Source: Sphaerisporangium fuscum (GTDB taxonomy: Bacteria; Actinomycetota; Actinomycetes; Streptosporangiales; Streptosporangiaceae). From it: a DNA stretch of 64,000 nucleotides. Shown piece after piece: positions 60,922 through 64,000 of this stretch (its first letter is position 1; each line of letters opens with the position of its first letter). Where the stretch lies: the NCBI RefSeq assembly GCF_018531465.1, contig NZ_JAHDTF010000013.1:186001-250000 (forward strand), in the 5' to 3' direction. The notes beneath the pieces were generated by a model. The model made no database searches. It was not told the origin of the DNA and saw nothing but the letters and a program-made list of their open reading frames with translations. The position numbers and the translations under genes were made by a program.

Positions 60922-62592
60922 TCACAGCGCGCCTCCGCCGGCCATCGGGACGGTGACGCCGCGTTCGGCGGCGACCTCCGCGGCCTTGTCGTACCCCGCG
61001 TCGACGTGCCTGATCACGCCCATGCCGGGGTCGTTGGTCAGCACCCGCTCCAGCTTCTGGGCGGCCAGCGGCGTGCCGTCGGCCACGGCGACCTGCCCGG
61101 CGTGGATGGAGCGGCCGATGCCGACGCCGCCGCCATGGTGGATGGACACCCAGGACGCGCCCGAGGCGACGTTGACCATGGCGTTGAGCAGCGGCCAGTC
61201 GGCGATGGCGTCCGAGCCGTCGAGCATCGCCTCGGTCTCCCTGTAGGGCGAGGCGACCGAGCCGCAGTCGAGGTGGTCACGGCCGATGACGACCGGGGCG
61301 CGCAGCTCCCCGGAGGCCACCATCTCGTTGAACCGCACGCCCGCCTTGTCGCGCTCGCCGTACCCGAGCCAGCAGATGCGGGCGGGCAGGCCCTGGAAGG
61401 CGACCCGCTCGCCGGCCATCTTGATCCAGCGGGCCAGCGACTCGTTCTCGGGGAACAGCTCCAGGATCGCCTTGTCGGTCGCGGCGATGTCGCGCGGGTC
61501 GCCCGACAGTGCCGCCCAGCGGAACGGGCCCTTGCCCTCGCAGAACAGCGGCCTGATGTAGGCGGGGACGAACCCGGGGAAGTCGAAGGCCCGCGCGTAG
61601 CCCGCGAGCTTGGCCTCGCCGCGGATCGAGTTGCCGTAGTCGAAGACCTCCGCTCCGGCGTCCATGAAGCCGACCATGGCCTCCACGTGCCGGGCCATCG
61701 ACTCGCGGGCGCGCAGCGTGAAACCGGCCGGGTCCTTGGCGGCCTCGTCGCGCATGTCCTCGAACGCCGTGCCGAGCGGGAGGTAGGCCAGCGGGTCGTG
61801 CGCCGAGGTCTGGTCGGTGACGACGTCGATCGGGGCGCCCATCGCGAGCAGCCTCGGCAGCACGTCGGCGGCGTTGCCGAGCACGCCGATGGACAGCGGG
61901 CGGCGGGCGTCGCGGGCCTCGACGGCGAGCCGCAGCGCCTCGTCCAGGTCCTGGGCCTGCACGTCGAGGTAGCGGTGCTCGAGGCGGCGGGCGATGCGCG
62001 AGGGGTCGCACTCGACGCAGATCGCCACGCCGTCGTTCATCGTGACGGCGAGCGGCTGGGCGCCGCCCATGCCGCCGAGCCCGGCGGTGAGGGTGATGGT
62101 GCCCGCCAGCGAGCCGCCGAACCTCTTGGCGGCGACCGCGGCGAAGGTCTCGTAGGTGCCCTGAAGGATGCCCTGCGTGCCGATGTAGATCCACGACCCG
62201 GCGGTCATCTGGCCGTACATCGTCAGGCCCAGCGCCTCCAGGCGGCGGAACTCCTCCCAGGTGGCCCAGTCGCCGACCAGGTTGGAGTTGGCGATCAGGA
62301 CGCGGGGCGCCCACTCGTGGGTGCGCATCACGCCGACCGGACGGCCCGACTGCACCAGTAGCGTCTCGTCCTGCTTCAACCCCTGCAGGGTGCGGGCGAT
62401 GGCGTCGAACGACGGCCAGTCGCGCGCGGCCTTGCCGGTGCCGCCGTAGACCACCAGCTTCTCCGGATGCTCGGCGACCTCGGGGTCGAGGTTGTTGTGC
62501 AGCATCCGGAAGGCGGCCTCCTGCTGCCACCCCTGGCAGGAAAGCTCCGTACCCCTGGGAGAACGGATCACCCGCCGGACGTCGTCACTCAT
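60922..62592 (-). CDS. hutU: Urocanate hydratase
   Basis: 556 residues, full length. Second step: urocanate to imidazolonepropionate using tightly bound NAD+. Conserved stretches VYGGTGKAARDWPSFDAI, LTAGLGGMGGAQPLAVTMN, QTSAHDPL, and GRDHLDCGSVASPYRETE. First enzyme of the leftward operon after the RpiR regulator; 27 bp separate them. Confidence 0.97.
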   Translation of the reverse strand: MSDDVRRVIRSPRGTELSCQGWQQEAAFRMLHNNLDPEVAEHPEKLVVYGGTGKAARDWPSFDAIARTLQGLKQDETLLVQSGRPVGVMRTHEWAPRVLIANSNLVGDWATWEEFRRLEALGLTMYGQMTAGSWIYIGTQGILQGTYETFAAVAAKRFGGSLAGTITLTAGLGGMGGAQPLAVTMNDGVAICVECDPSRIARRLEHRYLDVQAQDLDEALRLAVEARDARRPLSIGVLGNAADVLPRLLAMGAPIDVVTDQTSAHDPLAYLPLGTAFEDMRDEAAKDPAGFTLRARESMARHVEAMVGFMDAGAEVFDYGNSIRGEAKLAGYARAFDFPGFVPAYIRPLFCEGKGPFRWAALSGDPRDIAATDKAILELFPENESLARWIKMAGERVAFQGLPARICWLGYGERDKAGVRFNEMVASGELRAPVVIGRDHLDCGSVASPYRETEAMLDGSDAIADWPLLNAMVNVASGASWVSIHHGGGVGIGRSIHAGQVAVADGTPLAAQKLERVLTNDPGMGVIRHVDAGYDKAAEVAAERGVTVPMAGGGAL

Positions 62593-62619
62593 CGCAGTTC
62601 CTCTCGTTGCCGTGGGCGC

Positions 62620-63510
62620 TCATTCGGGCAGGAACAGCCGCCGTTCGGCGGCGGTGTTCTCGAACTCCTCGATGGACGCCTGTTCGCTGGTGGGCAGCGC
62701 GTAGATCATGGAATGGACCAGCGCCGCGCACAGGACGGCCGGCGCGGCCTGGGAGTCGAAGGCGAACTGCGAGCTGACCGGCGCGGTGAGCACCACGTCG
62801 GCGTGCTCGGCGAGGCCTCCGACGGAGTGGTCGGTGACGAGGGCGACCCGCAGCCCGACGCGCCGGGCCCACACCAGCCCGTCGCGCAGCTCGCGCGGAT
62901 AGCGGGGCAGGCCGAACGCCAGCAGCCAGCTCGCCCCGGCCTCGCTCGCCCGGCTGAGGCGGTCCTCCAGTGTGGAGCCGGGCGCGTCGATGACCCGGAC
63001 GTCGGGGTGCGCCTTGGCCGCCAGGTAGCCGAACAGGTGGGCCAGCGGCGCCGACACCCGCAGCCCGACGACCGGGAGCGGACGGGACGCCGCCAGCCCG
63101 GCGGCGACCTCCGCCAGCCGCCGGGTGTCGCCCAGGCCGTCCCGCAGCAGCTCCAGGTTGCGGATCTCGGAGGTCACCATGGCCTGCACGGCGTTCAGCC
63201 CGGCCGGCTCCGCCGATGGGCTCTGGCCGTCACGCAGCGCGGCGCGCAGGTCGTCGCGGAACTCGGGGAAGCCGGTGAACCCGAGGGCGAAGGCGAACCG
63301 CGTCACCGACGGCTGGCTGGTGCCGACGGCCTCGGCGATGTCGTTGCTGTTGAGGAACACCGCCTCACGGGGGCGTTCCAGCAGGTAGCGGGCGATGCGG
63401 CGCTGCGAGGGCGACAGGCGGTGCCCCTCCAGGAGCTCGCGCAGCCGCGCGGCGACCCGGGAGGCGTCCTCCGAGCCGATCGCGACGGCGGGGCTCACCT
63501 GCTCGGCCAC
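62620..63510 (-). CDS. MurR/RpiR family regulator of the hut cluster
   Basis: 296 residues. N-terminal HTH_6 (LSPSQRRIARYLLERP, NDIAEAVGTSQPSVTRF) and a C-terminal SIS domain (LPVVGLRVSAPLAHLFGYLA, VALVTDHSVGGLAEHADVV). SIS domains usually sense phosphosugars, so a histidine-pathway ligand would be unusual. GTG 63510 follows GGGAG by 7 nt. It heads the hut operon and is divergent from hutH. Confidence 0.9.
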   Translation of the reverse strand: MAEQVSPAVAIGSEDASRVAARLRELLEGHRLSPSQRRIARYLLERPREAVFLNSNDIAEAVGTSQPSVTRFAFALGFTGFPEFRDDLRAALRDGQSPSAEPAGLNAVQAMVTSEIRNLELLRDGLGDTRRLAEVAAGLAASRPLPVVGLRVSAPLAHLFGYLAAKAHPDVRVIDAPGSTLEDRLSRASEAGASWLLAFGLPRYPRELRDGLVWARRVGLRVALVTDHSVGGLAEHADVVLTAPVSSQFAFDSQAAPAVLCAALVHSMIYALPTSEQASIEEFENTAAERRLFLPE

Positions 63511-63539
63511 CTGCCCGCTCCCTTCACTCTTGCCTCGAA

Positions 63540-63611
63540 TGCATACTTTCATGCAGGATTCTCGTTGTATGCGACCATGTCAACCAGTCCACGGGAAATC
63601 CCGGGTAAAGT
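63540..63611. promoter_or_regulatory. Divergent hut control region
   Basis: TGCATAC-TTTC-ATGCA (63540-63555) and a distant GTATGC (63567-63572) form overlapping inverted repeats of the TGCATAC/GTATGCA type. TAAAGT (63606-63611) is the probable -10 for hutH. Likely RpiR binding sites controlling both operons. Confidence 0.5.
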
Positions 63612-63633
63612 CCGTGGTGAGGGGCTCAATCTG

Positions 63634-64000
63634 ATGGCGTCGCGAACGATCACTCCCGCCGGGACGCCCTCCCGTCCGGCCGAGGTCACCCTGGACGGCA
63701 GGGGCGCGCGTCCCGCCGACATCGTGCGCGCCGCCCGCGGCCTTCCCCCGGACCGGCCCCTCGCACCCGCCGCCGGACCCGTGCCCGTCCCCGTCCGTCT
63801 CTCCGCCGACGGGCTCGCCCGCGCCGCCGCCTCCTACCGGGCGGCCGAGGAGATCGCCCGGCGCCGCCCGGTGTACGGCCGCAACACCGGCGTGGGCGCC
63901 AACCGCACCGAGGACGTCACCGCGTCCGACGGCGACACCCACGGCCTGCGCCTGCTGCGCAGCCACGCCGGCGGCGTCGGCCCCCTCGTGCCCGCCGACC
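63634..64000 (+). CDS. hutH: Histidine ammonia-lyase, N-terminal part (runs off the window)
   Basis: The first 122 codons of an aromatic amino acid lyase. VYGRNTGVGANRTEDV and LRLLRSHAGGVGPLVPAD match the N-terminal YGxNTGFG and L-SHAAGVG blocks, with variations from the classical enzyme. The MIO-forming Ala-Ser-Gly lies beyond the window. Expected reaction: histidine to urocanate, feeding the divergent hutU. ATG 63634 with GAGGGG about 12 nt upstream. Confidence 0.85.
   Translation, partial: MASRTITPAGTPSRPAEVTLDGRGARPADIVRAARGLPPDRPLAPAAGPVPVPVRLSADGLARAAASYRAAEEIARRRPVYGRNTGVGANRTEDVTASDGDTHGLRLLRSHAGGVGPLVPAD

Overview
The window is very GC-rich (about 70% by eye), strongly third-position GC biased, and packed with actinomycete families: WhiJ-like XRE/DUF397 regulators, ECF sigma/anti-sigma pairs, large LuxR (LAL) regulators, NarL-type two-component systems, GTG/TTG/CTG starts, and a B12 riboswitch in front of nrdAB. 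This points to a filamentous actinomycete. Streptosporangiales (Nonomuraea/Microbispora/Streptosporangium-like) is my best guess, by family resemblance only. No insertion sequence, integrase, phage gene, CRISPR array or large biosynthetic cluster is visible.

Layout. 1-8.7 kb: the 5' part of a cytochrome P450, a divergent TetR, a LAL regulator, and an operon of alpha/beta hydrolase plus GMC oxidoreductase. 8.7-13.4 kb: a DUF4142 secreted protein, an ECF sigma/zinc anti-sigma pair, and a NuoF-ferredoxin fusion coupled to a haem-type membrane protein. 13.6-20.7 kb: GNAT, a beheaded response regulator, a RidA/CGNR divergent module with paired 21-bp operators, a two-component system, an acyltransferase and an APH kinase. 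20.7-26.5 kb: RsbW-like/XRE/DUF397 trio, GNAT, MerR-HEAT plus HEAT, PgeF. 26.4-31.3 kb: tiny membrane ORF, DUF4232 lipoprotein, divergent glgA/glgC, membrane pentapeptide-like protein. 31.4-36.4 kb: MscS channel and nrdAB under a cobalamin riboswitch. 36.4-43.1 kb: TctC-like lipoprotein, a polytopic membrane protein, a polyprenyl diphosphate synthase and a second two-component system, separated by many tandem-repeat arrays. 43.1-46.6 kb: a probable streptogramin-resistance operon (ABC-F plus virginiamycin B lyase) with a divergent TetR. 46.6-52.2 kb: pirin, second ECF pair, glmS, and a Gly-Cys-Gly-Val tRNA cluster. 52.6-57.1 kb: small GHKL-like protein, sulfotransferase, MarR/MFS pair, broken SDR with TetR. 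57.1-64.0 kb: histidine-utilisation cluster hutI-hutF-M20 amidohydrolase-hutU-RpiR regulator, divergent from hutH, which runs off the right edge.

Three window-wide patterns stand out. First, about a dozen short tandem arrays or local duplications (periods 25-135 bp) lie mostly just 3' of genes or in leaders. Second, at least twelve genes lack a Shine-Dalgarno but have a TANNNT box ending 5-8 nt before the start codon, implying leaderless transcripts. Third, operons are tightly coupled by ATGA/GTGA/TAATG overlaps.
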